64,000 nucleotides of DNA, taken from positions 1 through 64,000 of the forward strand of contig CALLVX010000039.1 of assembly GCA_938010765.1 (NCBI GenBank), given 5' to 3'. Positions within the stretch are counted from its first letter, which is position 1; each line of letters begins with the position of its first letter. The position numbers and the translations under genes are program-made. The notes below the pieces were generated by a model. It was not told the DNA's origin and ran no database searches. It saw only the letters and a program-made list of their open reading frames with translations. The DNA comes from an uncultured Flavobacteriaceae bacterium. GTDB lineage: Bacteria > Bacteroidota > Bacteroidia > Flavobacteriales > Flavobacteriaceae. Shown piece by piece: positions 53,213 through 60,831 of this stretch.

Positions 53213-54154
53213 ATGATAAAGGTGTGTTCTTTTCTTCCTGCGGTTACGCAAATGTTATACGATATGGGATTGCAAGAACACCTCTTTGGGGTGACGTTTG
53301 AATGCCCTCCCGTGGCTCTTAAGGAAAAGAGGGTGGCAGTACGCTGTGTTTTAGAAGAGAAAGACTACAGCAGTCGAGAAATCGACACGCTTTTCTCCGC
53401 AAGCAAGCGTACGGGGAAAAGCTTGTACTATGTAGAGCCAGGGATTTTAGAAGAAATAGCCCCTGATATTATCTTTACCCAAGATGTGTGCGATGTATGC
53501 CAAATAGACACGGCATGCACGGCGGCGGCGGCGGCACACCTAATAAAACAGCCTCGATTGATTTCTATTACCCCCAATACATTGGAGGATGTATTTAGCA
53601 ATGCACTTACAATCGCTGCTGCTTTGGAAAGAGAAGAAGCTGCCCATGAGTATATCTCTACCCTAAATCAACGTAAAAACGGGGTTATTGATCAACTTAG
53701 GGCCGCCAAGGTATTAACAAAACGTGTATCAGTTTTAGAGTGGATAGATCCTATTTTTAACTGTGGACATTGGATTCCGCACCAGGTTGGATACGCAGGG
53801 GGAGTAGACATGCTATCGAACCCTTCAGGGGATAGTGTCGTAATCTCTTGGGAAAAAATAGTTCGGTACGACCCCGAAGTTTTGGTAATTGCACCCTGCG
53901 GTTTTACTATAGACAGGAGTTTAGAAGAAATGCATCTGCTTACAGGTAAAGAGGAGTGGAGCGATCTAACTGCAGTGCACTCTAACAAGGTTTATATCGT
54001 TGACTTTGATTTATTTACACAATCTTCGGCCAGTACTTTGGTGAAAGGTATTGAGTTATTGGCAGCCTTGTTTCATCCTGATGTAATAGAGATGCCAATT
54101 GAGTGCTCTCATAGGCTTAAGCAACTTTCAGTTAATCAACTACGTGCTGAATAA
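53213..54154 (+). CDS. Cytosolic BtuF-like cobalamin-binding protein
   Basis: 313 residues with no signal peptide or lipobox (starts IKVCSFLPAVTQMLYDMGL). The binding-protein fold is complete: GVTFECPP, ILEEIAPDIIFTQDVCDVCQ (about 80-99), RVSVLEWIDPIFNCGHWIPHQVGYAGGVDML and YDPEVLVIAPCGF. The TQ-x-x-CDVC motif marks a widespread soluble group usually annotated cobalamin-binding protein and found outside ABC operons. It lies 118 bases after the BtuG-like gene and probably in the riboswitch regulon. It might bind or buffer corrinoids inside the cell; that is inference. Confidence 0.78.
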   Translation: MIKVCSFLPAVTQMLYDMGLQEHLFGVTFECPPVALKEKRVAVRCVLEEKDYSSREIDTLFSASKRTGKSLYYVEPGILEEIAPDIIFTQDVCDVCQIDTACTAAAAAHLIKQPRLISITPNTLEDVFSNALTIAAALEREEAAHEYISTLNQRKNGVIDQLRAAKVLTKRVSVLEWIDPIFNCGHWIPHQVGYAGGVDMLSNPSGDSVVISWEKIVRYDPEVLVIAPCGFTIDRSLEEMHLLTGKEEWSDLTAVHSNKVYIVDFDLFTQSSASTLVKGIELLAALFHPDVIEMPIECSHRLKQLSVNQLRAE

Positions 54155-54190
54155 AAAAAGACCCTGACAAATCTGTCAGGGTCTTTTTTT
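54153..54190. terminator. Perfect bidirectional terminator
   Basis: GACCCTGACA / TGTCAGGGTC stem (54160-54169 with 54174-54183) with a four-base loop, seven A before and seven T after. It closes the btuB unit and the convergent S41 protease gene. Confidence 0.96.
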
Positions 54191-54206
54191 ATTTTTAAGC
54201 TTTTTC

Positions 54207-55676
54207 CTATTTAAAATTAAAGTTAATAGGTTTGTCCAAGAACATTTTGTCTTTAATAGGTGACATCATATCTGAATCATTGAATGGTTTAGCCGGCATT
54301 TTAACGGTAAAGCTTCTTTTGGAAACACTACCGGTAATTTCTTGAATTGCTCTGGCTAACAGAGGTTCGTTCTCATCACCAAAAACCCCCAAATTGCTTA
54401 AATCTTCCTCTAATACTACATCGGGAGTCAAGCCTGCCGTATAATCAGAAAAACCATCTGCATTTTCATTTCGGCCACATAGCGGCTGAATTGCCCAACT
54501 ATTATCTGAGTTGATATTGTCTTCTCTTTGCGGACTATATATATAATCGTTATCCGCATCATCTACAAATGTTATAGAAAATTCATTCTTTCCCCTTGTG
54601 GTCTCTCCAATATGTATCACATTCATATATGGAGCAAGCCCATTCATTACCAATTCGCTCGCGGATGCGGAGCTTGTGCCAGCAAGAACAAAGACTCTTG
54701 AAAGGTTGAGCGTATTGATTGCCGAACCTGCATTGGTTTCATTTGCAAAAAAATCATTTAACTGAGCATCGCCAAATTGTGATTGCAATTTGGTGTTCCA
54801 ACGTTGCCTCAAGAACAAATTGTCGGTATTTGTACCATAAATCATACTTGATAACAAACGAGCTGAATTTACAGAGCCTCCTCCATTGTATCTCAGGTCA
54901 AGTACTAATTCGGTTGCACCACCAGCAACCAAACGACCAAAAGCATTGTTTAAATCCTCATCAAATTCATTGGTAAAGCTGTTGTACTTCAGGTAACCAA
55001 TTTTCTGTCCGTTTACATCCAGAACTTTATCAAGAAAAACAGGGTTTTTAACAAAATTTTCTTGTTTGGTCAAACTTACTTCCACATCATTTGGCGCTAC
55101 TTCATTGTTCATAATGGTGGCCATGTTCAATACGTAGGTATCATTGTCACCAAATAGAAGATCACGATAATTACCATCGTTCAATGTTTGACCATCAACA
55201 CCCGTGAAGAGATCTCCCCTTTTAATATTTTTGGTAGAAGCGTCCGAATTTGGTTGTACATAACGCACATAACCAAATATTTCTTCACTATTGGAAAAAC
55301 GAACCAAGCCAAACTCTAGGCCGTTACTTTTAGATATCCCGGCAGAGGCTTGGGTAAGTATTTTATAATCCGAATTAAGGAAACTAAATCGATCTTCCGT
55401 AAATCGAAGTTTATTAAAAAATTCAGATGGATCTGTTTCAGAGGTTAAAAATGCAGTATACGATTCACTATCTGCAAATCTATCATCTGCTAAATCGGGC
55501 ACGTCTTGTTGCCAAAAGTACCAAAAATTCATGGTCTTCCACATAAAATTTTGCACCGTTACATCGGCATTAGGGTCTGGTTCAGGGGTGGGCGTATTAG
55601 TAATGCCATCATCATCATTCGAGCAACTGGCCAAAACAAACCCTAGGGCCAAAAACAACATAAAATACTTTTTCAT
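54207..55676 (-). CDS. S41-family C-terminal-processing-like protease, lipoprotein
   Basis: 489 residues from MKKYFMLFLALGFVLASC (Cys 18, SpII); an upstream extension of 14 codons is rejected because it precedes a clean lipobox. An acidic linker with a Thr/Pro stretch follows, then an S41 N-terminal domain (FMWKTMNFWYFWQQDVPDL), a PDZ-like region (about 150-220, KRGDLFTGVDGQTLNDGNY) and the S41 core. The nucleophile Ser is in LAGTSSASASELVMNGL and the Lys in IGETTRGKN; LDLRYNGGGS also belongs to the core. Probably surface-exposed; substrate unknown. Confidence 0.87.
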   Translation of the reverse strand: MKKYFMLFLALGFVLASCSNDDDGITNTPTPEPDPNADVTVQNFMWKTMNFWYFWQQDVPDLADDRFADSESYTAFLTSETDPSEFFNKLRFTEDRFSFLNSDYKILTQASAGISKSNGLEFGLVRFSNSEEIFGYVRYVQPNSDASTKNIKRGDLFTGVDGQTLNDGNYRDLLFGDNDTYVLNMATIMNNEVAPNDVEVSLTKQENFVKNPVFLDKVLDVNGQKIGYLKYNSFTNEFDEDLNNAFGRLVAGGATELVLDLRYNGGGSVNSARLLSSMIYGTNTDNLFLRQRWNTKLQSQFGDAQLNDFFANETNAGSAINTLNLSRVFVLAGTSSASASELVMNGLAPYMNVIHIGETTRGKNEFSITFVDDADNDYIYSPQREDNINSDNSWAIQPLCGRNENADGFSDYTAGLTPDVVLEEDLSNLGVFGDENEPLLARAIQEITGSVSKRSFTVKMPAKPFNDSDMMSPIKDKMFLDKPINFNFK

Positions 55677-55982
55677 AGGTTCAATTTTAATTTTCAAGGC
55701 TTTTTTATCCATGTCCAACGTCGCAATTAACTACGCAGAACCGACCAAAAAAGATTATTTCAATTCTAAAGAATAACAATCGAAAAATCAAATACCCTAC
55801 CACTTTTAAAATTGTGATAAAAGAGTTGTTAATTTTGTCTTCTGGACCATTCTTTATTTAGTAAGCGAATGCCTAAAATACTTACATTACAGGGAATAAA
55901 AAATAATTTGTAACAAAACTCGTTATACTTCGTCTTCCTTATGTAAACCGGTTAAAACGGCTTTCAAAAGAACCCAACCAGA
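55677..55982. other. 306-base divergent intergenic region
   Basis: Separates the S41 protease gene (minus) from the second ECF sigma gene (plus). It contains the ECF-type promoter at 55911-55934. I see no small gene, RNA or repeat in the remainder. Confidence 0.5.
55911..55934 (+). promoter_or_regulatory. Candidate ECF-type promoter of the second sigma operon
   Basis: TAAC (55911-55914), exactly 16 bases, CGTC (55931-55934). Spacing and boxes equal those before the other ECF sigma gene (15515-15538). The start codon is 48 bases downstream. Autoregulation is inferred. Confidence 0.55.
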
Positions 55983-56492
55983 ATGCAACAGTCAGAATTT
56001 TTAAATGTGGTAATGCCCTTTAAGGACAAGCTGTTTCGATTGGCAAAACGCTTGCTGGTCTCAACAGAAGAAGCCGAAGATGCGACCCAAGAAATATTGC
56101 TAAAGTTATGGTCGAAAAACAAAATGATGGAATCGTATAATAATGTAGAGGCTTTTGCCATGACGATGACGAAAAACTTTTGTTTAGATCGCCTGAAATC
56201 GAAGCAAGCCAATAATTTAAAATTGGTACACAGTAATTATGCGGAAGAAAACTCCGGATTACAAACACAGTTAGAGGCGAAAGACAGTGTTGACTGGGTG
56301 CAAAAAATTATGGAGGACCTACCGGAACAGCAAAAAATGGTATTGCAATTGCGAGACGTAGAGCAATATGATTATGATGAGATTGGAGAAATGCTCGATA
56401 TGCAGCCAACAGCCGTGCGCGTAGCCTTATCAAGGGCAAGAAAATTAGTAAGAGAAAAATTAGTGCAAAAACATAGTTATGGAATTGGATAA
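55983..56492 (+). CDS. ECF RNA polymerase sigma factor
   Basis: 169 residues. Region 2: VVMPFKDKLFRLAKRLLVSTEEAEDATQEILLKLWSK and VEAFAMTMTKNFCLDRLKSK (about 9-75). Region 4: LPEQQKMVLQLRDVEQYDYDEIGEMLDMQPTAVRVALSRARKLVREKL (about 117-163). Standard ECF length and layout, distinct in sequence from the sigma factor at 15 kb. It overlaps the start of the next gene by 14 bases and heads a five-gene unit with a probable anti-sigma factor and three DUF4252 genes. Confidence 0.92.
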   Translation: MQQSEFLNVVMPFKDKLFRLAKRLLVSTEEAEDATQEILLKLWSKNKMMESYNNVEAFAMTMTKNFCLDRLKSKQANNLKLVHSNYAEENSGLQTQLEAKDSVDWVQKIMEDLPEQQKMVLQLRDVEQYDYDEIGEMLDMQPTAVRVALSRARKLVREKLVQKHSYGIG

Positions 56493-56919
56493 CATCGAAA
56501 AATTATTGGAAAAGTATTTTGAGGCTACCGCGACGGTTACCGAAGAAGAAACCCTACGAACATATTTCTCTCAAGAAAGTGTAGCAACACATCTTGTGCA
56601 GTATGCCCCCATGTTTCAATACTTTACCAGTGCCAAAGAAGAGCGTTTTACCAAACAGGTGCCCCTAAAACCTAGAAGAAATTATTTCAAGTGGGCTTCT
56701 ATTGCGGCAGTTGTCGTTCTTTTGATAGGATTGTATATGAATCAGCCAAAAACGGATCCTACACCAGAGGATTTGATGGCAATGTACACGCCTGAGGAAA
56801 TCGAGTCTGCCCAAGAAGCCTTGGCCATGCTCGGAATGAATTTAAACAAGGGAACGGCGCAATTGTCGCACCTTGGAGAATTCGAGAAAACTACAAATAA
56901 ATTTTTAACTAAAGAATAA
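56479..56919 (+). CDS. Probable anti-sigma factor, single-pass membrane protein
   Basis: 146 residues. N-terminal cytoplasmic helical part starting MELDNIEKLLEKYFEATATVTEEETLRTYF (a pattern frequent in Bacteroidetes proteins partnered with ECF sigma factors), one transmembrane segment (about 73-89, WASIAAVVVLLIGLYM) and a short extracytoplasmic tail. No zinc motif. The 14-base overlap with the sigma gene supports a partner role. Confidence 0.7.
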   Translation: MELDNIEKLLEKYFEATATVTEEETLRTYFSQESVATHLVQYAPMFQYFTSAKEERFTKQVPLKPRRNYFKWASIAAVVVLLIGLYMNQPKTDPTPEDLMAMYTPEEIESAQEALAMLGMNLNKGTAQLSHLGEFEKTTNKFLTKE

Positions 56920-56927
56920 TAGCAATC

Positions 56928-57479
56928 ATGAAAAAAGTAATAGCAATCTTCATTTTGACCATTTTACCCGTGCTTTCATACGGTCAGGATATATTTGACA
57001 AATATGAAGATGACGATAAGGTAACATTCGTTGCAATGCAACCTAAGATGTTCCAAATGTTGGGCAAAATGAGCGTAAGTTCAGATGACCCGGAAGCGAA
57101 AGAGTTCTTTCAATTGGTGAATTCAATCACAAGCTTTAAAGTAATAACTACCGATGATGCTTCTATCTCGAAAGATGTAGGCAGTTGGGTTACCACTCGC
57201 TTAAAGAGTTCTTCTTTTGAAGAGTTGATGCGGGTCCGTGACGGGGATTCGAACGTAAAGTTTTATGTGAAGGAAGGGAAAGATGATGACCATGTTAAAG
57301 AACTACTTATGTTCGTTACCGGAATGAAAGACCAAGATATAGAGGTCAACGGTAAAAAGTTAGAGACGGTGTTATTATCGTTAACAGGTGATATTAACCT
57401 AAGAAGTGTCTCTAAACTAACGGAAAAAATGGATCTTCCGGGAGGAAAGCAACTTGGTAAAGCCGGAGAGAAAAACTAA
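56928..57479 (+). CDS. DUF4252 secreted protein, paralogue 1
   Basis: 183 residues. Signal peptide (about 1-19, LPVLSYGQ), then DIFDKYEDDDKVTFVAMQPKMFQML and the DUF4252 core LKSSSFEELMRVRDGDSNVKFYVKEGKDDDHVKELLMFVTG (about 89-128). Function unknown; the family is exported in Bacteroidetes and usually sits with ECF sigma genes. Starts 8 bases after the anti-sigma-like gene. Confidence 0.82.
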   Translation: MKKVIAIFILTILPVLSYGQDIFDKYEDDDKVTFVAMQPKMFQMLGKMSVSSDDPEAKEFFQLVNSITSFKVITTDDASISKDVGSWVTTRLKSSSFEELMRVRDGDSNVKFYVKEGKDDDHVKELLMFVTGMKDQDIEVNGKKLETVLLSLTGDINLRSVSKLTEKMDLPGGKQLGKAGEKN

Positions 57480-57555
57480 AACAAGCACATTCATCAATCA
57501 TTAGTAATCAATCATTAATTGCCAAGCATACAGCAAGGCTCAAAAAACGACAGTC

Positions 57556-58098
57556 ATGAAAAAAGTAATCGTAACTTTATTAATTGCAATTTTTCCACTA
57601 CTAGGTTTTTCTCAATCTATCTTTGATAAATATGAGGATATGGATCATGTAGCCTCGGTTACTATCAACAAAGGGCTCATAAAAATGTTGAGCAGTATTC
57701 AAGTGGAAGGTGATAAGGATGCCGAAGAGTTTATTGAAATGGCCAAAGGTGTAAATGGTATCAAAGTATTTATAACCGAAGACAGCAAAGTGTCTCGCGA
57801 TATGGGGGCAACCGTTAAAAAGTACCTCAAATCGTCGTCCCTTGAAGAATTAATGCGCGTTAGGGCAGACGAAGCCAATGTTAAGTTCTATGTGAAGAAT
57901 GGAAAAGATGACAACCATGTCGCAGAATTACTGATGTTCGTATCGGGAATCAAAAACACCGATTTGGATATTAATGGCAGAAAATTCGAAAGCGTACTGG
58001 TTAGTATGACCGGAGATATTGACCTTCGCAAAATAGGCTCACTTACAAAGAGCCTTGACTTGCCGAAAGAACTGAACAAAGCAAAAAAAGGAAAATAA
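57556..58098 (+). CDS. DUF4252 secreted protein, paralogue 2
   Basis: 180 residues and strongly similar to the preceding gene: SIFDKYEDMDHVASVTINKGL, LKSSSLEELMRVRADEANVKFYVKNGKDDNHVAELLMFVSG, then SMTGDIDLRKIGSL. Signal peptide about 1-19. A recent tandem duplicate of paralogue 1 with a 76-base spacer. Function unknown. Confidence 0.82.
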   Translation: MKKVIVTLLIAIFPLLGFSQSIFDKYEDMDHVASVTINKGLIKMLSSIQVEGDKDAEEFIEMAKGVNGIKVFITEDSKVSRDMGATVKKYLKSSSLEELMRVRADEANVKFYVKNGKDDNHVAELLMFVSGIKNTDLDINGRKFESVLVSMTGDIDLRKIGSLTKSLDLPKELNKAKKGK

Positions 58099-58128
58099 GA
58101 TAGTCTTCCCCCATCTAAAAATAACCAT

Positions 58129-58668
58129 ATGAACAGAATTAAAATTAGTATAATAATTACATGCCTCTTGGGGCTTGTCGCTTGCTCTTCAACCCAAAGT
58201 TTGCAAGAGTATTATGTCGACAACTCCGGAAACCCTAATTTCCTAACGGTAGACCTTCCCGTTGGCCTTCTTGATATGGAAAAAGCCGATTTAAAAGCGG
58301 AAGAAAGAGAAGCCTTAGAGTCTTTGGATAAATTGAACATTCTTGCTTTTAAGAAGAACGACACAAACGAGGCAGAATATAATGTTGAACGTACAAAGGT
58401 TAAGGCGATTTTGAAAAATTCGAAATTTACCGAACTTATGCGAATGAATACCGAGTACGGCAAAGCGACCATAAAATATATGGGTGATGATGATGCGGTA
58501 GACGAGGTAATCATTTATGGCGATAGCAAAGAAAAAGGTTTTATACTGGTACGGGTACTAGGAGACGATATGAACCCAGCACATTTGGTTCAGTTTATCA
58601 AGGCCATAGAGAAATCAGATTATAAGGGAGAAGGCTTAGGTGAACTGGGAGAGTTTCTCCGCGGTTAG
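58129..58668 (+). CDS. DUF4252 lipoprotein, paralogue 3
   Basis: 179 residues. The third member has a lipoprotein signal (LLGLVACSSTQ, Cys about 20) in place of the Ala-x-Ala-type signal of its two neighbours. Its core (FTELMRMNTEYGKATIKYMGDDDAVDEVIIYG, about 103-134) is more diverged. It is presumably anchored in the envelope while the other two are soluble. A strong terminator follows. Function unknown. Confidence 0.78.
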   Translation: MNRIKISIIITCLLGLVACSSTQSLQEYYVDNSGNPNFLTVDLPVGLLDMEKADLKAEEREALESLDKLNILAFKKNDTNEAEYNVERTKVKAILKNSKFTELMRMNTEYGKATIKYMGDDDAVDEVIIYGDSKEKGFILVRVLGDDMNPAHLVQFIKAIEKSDYKGEGLGELGEFLRG

Positions 58669-58694
58669 GCAAAGCTTGTTTATTATAGAATTTG

Positions 58695-58730
58695 ATTCCC
58701 GTTTCGGTTGTTCCGAAACGGGAATTTTGT
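58695..58730 (+). terminator. Terminator of the sigma-DUF4252 operon
   Basis: ATTCCCGTTTCGG (58695-58707) and CCGAAACGGGAAT (58713-58725), perfect 13-base stem, five-base loop, then a T-rich tail. Confidence 0.93.
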
Positions 58731-58858
58731 TTAACTCGATAATCGAGATTTATGGGCTCCTACGCCTGCGCGACAAGAGTTCGGACAGGCCTGCGTCGAA
58801 ATCGAGTGTTAAACTTCCTTATCAATACCTCGGGCTTGCCTAGAAATAGTTTACTAAA
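58731..58858 (+). repeat. Dispersed intergenic repeat, copy 3
   Basis: About 128 bases beginning TTAACTCGATAATCGAGATTTAT, with GCTCCTACGCC, CGCGACAAGAGTTCGGACAGG, GCGTCGAAATCGAGTGTTAAAC, TTCCTTATCAATACCTCGGGCTTGCC and TAGTTTACTAAAA. It lies between the DUF4252 operon terminator and the first mscS gene. See copies 1 and 2. Confidence 0.77.
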
Positions 58859-58964
58859 ACGCCAATAATTTAGTTAGAATACGATCTATAGTTCATTTTT
58901 TCATTGCGAATTCTTATCTTGGACAGATTACTATAAACAGTATTGTTAACCTAAAAAAGAGAGT

Positions 58965-59780
58965 ATGGAAGATGCACAAATATTGATCAACAAAGGCCTG
59001 GCATTCGCCTTGGAATATGGTCCTAAGATTATTGGCGCTATTGTTATTTATGTTATCGGTTCTTGGGTCATTAAGAAGTTAATGAGGGTCCTCGGGAAGG
59101 TGATGAGTGCAAAAAACTATGATGAGTCGTTGCAGAAGTTTTTATTGAATCTTGCTTCGTGGGGTCTAAAGATATTTTTAATAATAATTGTTATTTCAAA
59201 CCTGGGGGTTGACACTACCAGCTTTGCTGCAGTAATAGCGGCAGCCGGTTTAGCGATTGGCTTGGCATTGCAGGGGTCTCTTTCAAATTTTGCGGGTGGG
59301 GTACTTCTAATTATTTTCAAACCCTATAAAATTGGAGATTTGATAGAGGCACAGGGTGTTCTGGGTGTCGTAAAGGAAATTGAAATATTTACGACCAAAT
59401 TAACCACCCCAGATAGTAAATTGGCTATTGTACCCAATGGCGCGATGTCTAATGGTAATATTGTAAATTATACGGCCGAGGGCAAGATGAGAGTAGATAC
59501 AACCATAGGTATCGGATACGATGAAGATATTAAAAAGGCGAAGGAAGTTTTGCTAGAGGTCCTGACTTCGAACCCAAAGGTATTGCAAGACCCGGCACCT
59601 TCAGTGAATGTATCGGAACTGGCAGATAGTTCGGTGAATTTTGCAGTAAGACCGTTTTGTAAACCAGAGGACTATTGGGATGTATATTTCGGTACGCTAG
59701 AAGGCTGTAAATTAGCCTTGGATAAAGCGGGAATCGAAATTCCATATCCACATGCGGTCGAAATTCAAAAGCAAGGATAG
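58965..59780 (+). CDS. Small-conductance mechanosensitive channel (MscS), copy 1
   Basis: 271 residues, the E. coli MscS length. Three transmembrane helices: about 19-40, 65-85 and 90-112. The third is the pore helix with the Gly/Ala-rich VIAAAGLAIGLALQGSLSNFAGGV. The beta domain follows, with GDLIEAQGVLGVVKEIEIFTT and IVPNGAMSNGNIVNYT. It opens under membrane tension to release solutes on osmotic downshift. A closely similar copy follows 168 bases downstream. Confidence 0.92.
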   Translation: MEDAQILINKGLAFALEYGPKIIGAIVIYVIGSWVIKKLMRVLGKVMSAKNYDESLQKFLLNLASWGLKIFLIIIVISNLGVDTTSFAAVIAAAGLAIGLALQGSLSNFAGGVLLIIFKPYKIGDLIEAQGVLGVVKEIEIFTTKLTTPDSKLAIVPNGAMSNGNIVNYTAEGKMRVDTTIGIGYDEDIKKAKEVLLEVLTSNPKVLQDPAPSVNVSELADSSVNFAVRPFCKPEDYWDVYFGTLEGCKLALDKAGIEIPYPHAVEIQKQG

Positions 59781-59823
59781 CCCATTGGCCTTCTAAGTTT
59801 ATAAAGTACGATTAGTATATAAG

Positions 59824-59855
59824 AAAAAGGGGGTCTCGAAAAGATTCCCCTTTTT
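59824..59855 (+). terminator. Terminator after the first mscS
   Basis: AAAAAGGGG (59824-59832) pairs with CCCCTTTTT (59847-59855), loop with short inner pairing. Confidence 0.87.
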
Positions 59856-59948
59856 ATTGTCCTACACTTTTGCACGAACAAATGTGACTTTTAGAAAAAT
59901 ATTGGTGTCTAACATAGAAACACTAAACTTTAAAAATAGAAATAACGT

Positions 59949-60764
59949 ATGGAGAATGCACAAGTATGGATTGACAAGGGAATCGGTTTTGCAACCGAGT
60001 ATGGGCCGAAAATTATTGGCGCGATTATTATTTACATTATTGGTTCTTGGGTAATCAAAAAATTAACGGGTCTTCTACGAAAAGCCATGCTTGCAAAGAA
60101 TTATGATGAATCTTTGCAGAGATTTTTATTGAACTTGGTGTCCTGGGCTTTAAAAATTTTCTTAATCATTATGGTAATCTCAAAATTGGGTGTCGAAACA
60201 ACCAGTTTTGCTGCTATAATTGCTGCGGCGGGTCTTGCGATCGGTTTGGCGCTACAGGGTTCACTTGCCAATTTTGCCGGAGGTGTTCTGTTGATTATTT
60301 TCAAGCCCTATAAGATTGGAGATTTGATAGAGGCCCAAGGTGTAACCGGGGTGATAAAGGAAATAGAAATCTTTACGACAAAACTGGTTACCCCAGATAA
60401 CAAATTGGCAATCGTACCGAACGGAGCTATGGCGAATGGAAATATTGTGAACTACACCGAAGAAGGTCAGATACGCGTAGATACGGTTATAGGTGTTGGT
60501 TATGATGAAGATATCAAAAAAGCAAAAGAAGTATTGTTGGCGGTGTTGACCTCAAATCCAAAAGTGTTGCAAGATCCGGCTCCTTCTGTGAATGTATCTG
60601 AATTGGGAGATAGTTCGGTTAATTTTGCAGTACGCCCCTTTTGTAGACCTGAAGACTATTGGGATGTATATTTTGGAACATTGGAAGGTTGTAAATTGGC
60701 CTTGGACAATGCCGGTATTGAAATTCCTTACCCGCATTCTGTTGAGATTCAGAAACAAGGGTAA
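59949..60764 (+). CDS. Small-conductance mechanosensitive channel (MscS), copy 2
   Basis: 271 residues. Same length and the same segments as the previous gene, by eye more than 80 percent identical, with matching start and end (MENAQVWIDKGIGFATEYGP ... PHSVEIQKQG). Differences are spread evenly, mostly conservative, and there is no truncation, so both copies are probably functional. It has its own leader and terminator and is thus a separate transcription unit. Confidence 0.92.
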   Translation: MENAQVWIDKGIGFATEYGPKIIGAIIIYIIGSWVIKKLTGLLRKAMLAKNYDESLQRFLLNLVSWALKIFLIIMVISKLGVETTSFAAIIAAAGLAIGLALQGSLANFAGGVLLIIFKPYKIGDLIEAQGVTGVIKEIEIFTTKLVTPDNKLAIVPNGAMANGNIVNYTEEGQIRVDTVIGVGYDEDIKKAKEVLLAVLTSNPKVLQDPAPSVNVSELGDSSVNFAVRPFCRPEDYWDVYFGTLEGCKLALDNAGIEIPYPHSVEIQKQG

Positions 60765-60783
60765 CATCCGATTTTATCAAAAG

Positions 60784-60811
60784 AAAAGACCGCCAATTGG
60801 CGGTCTTTTTT
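60784..60811. terminator. Terminator between mscS copy 2 and purB
   Basis: AAAAGACCGCC (60784-60794), AATT loop, GGCGGTCTTTT (60799-60809), more T. It can act for both convergent genes. Confidence 0.93.
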
Positions 60812-60831
60812 AGTTGTGGGAAATGAAGTCT

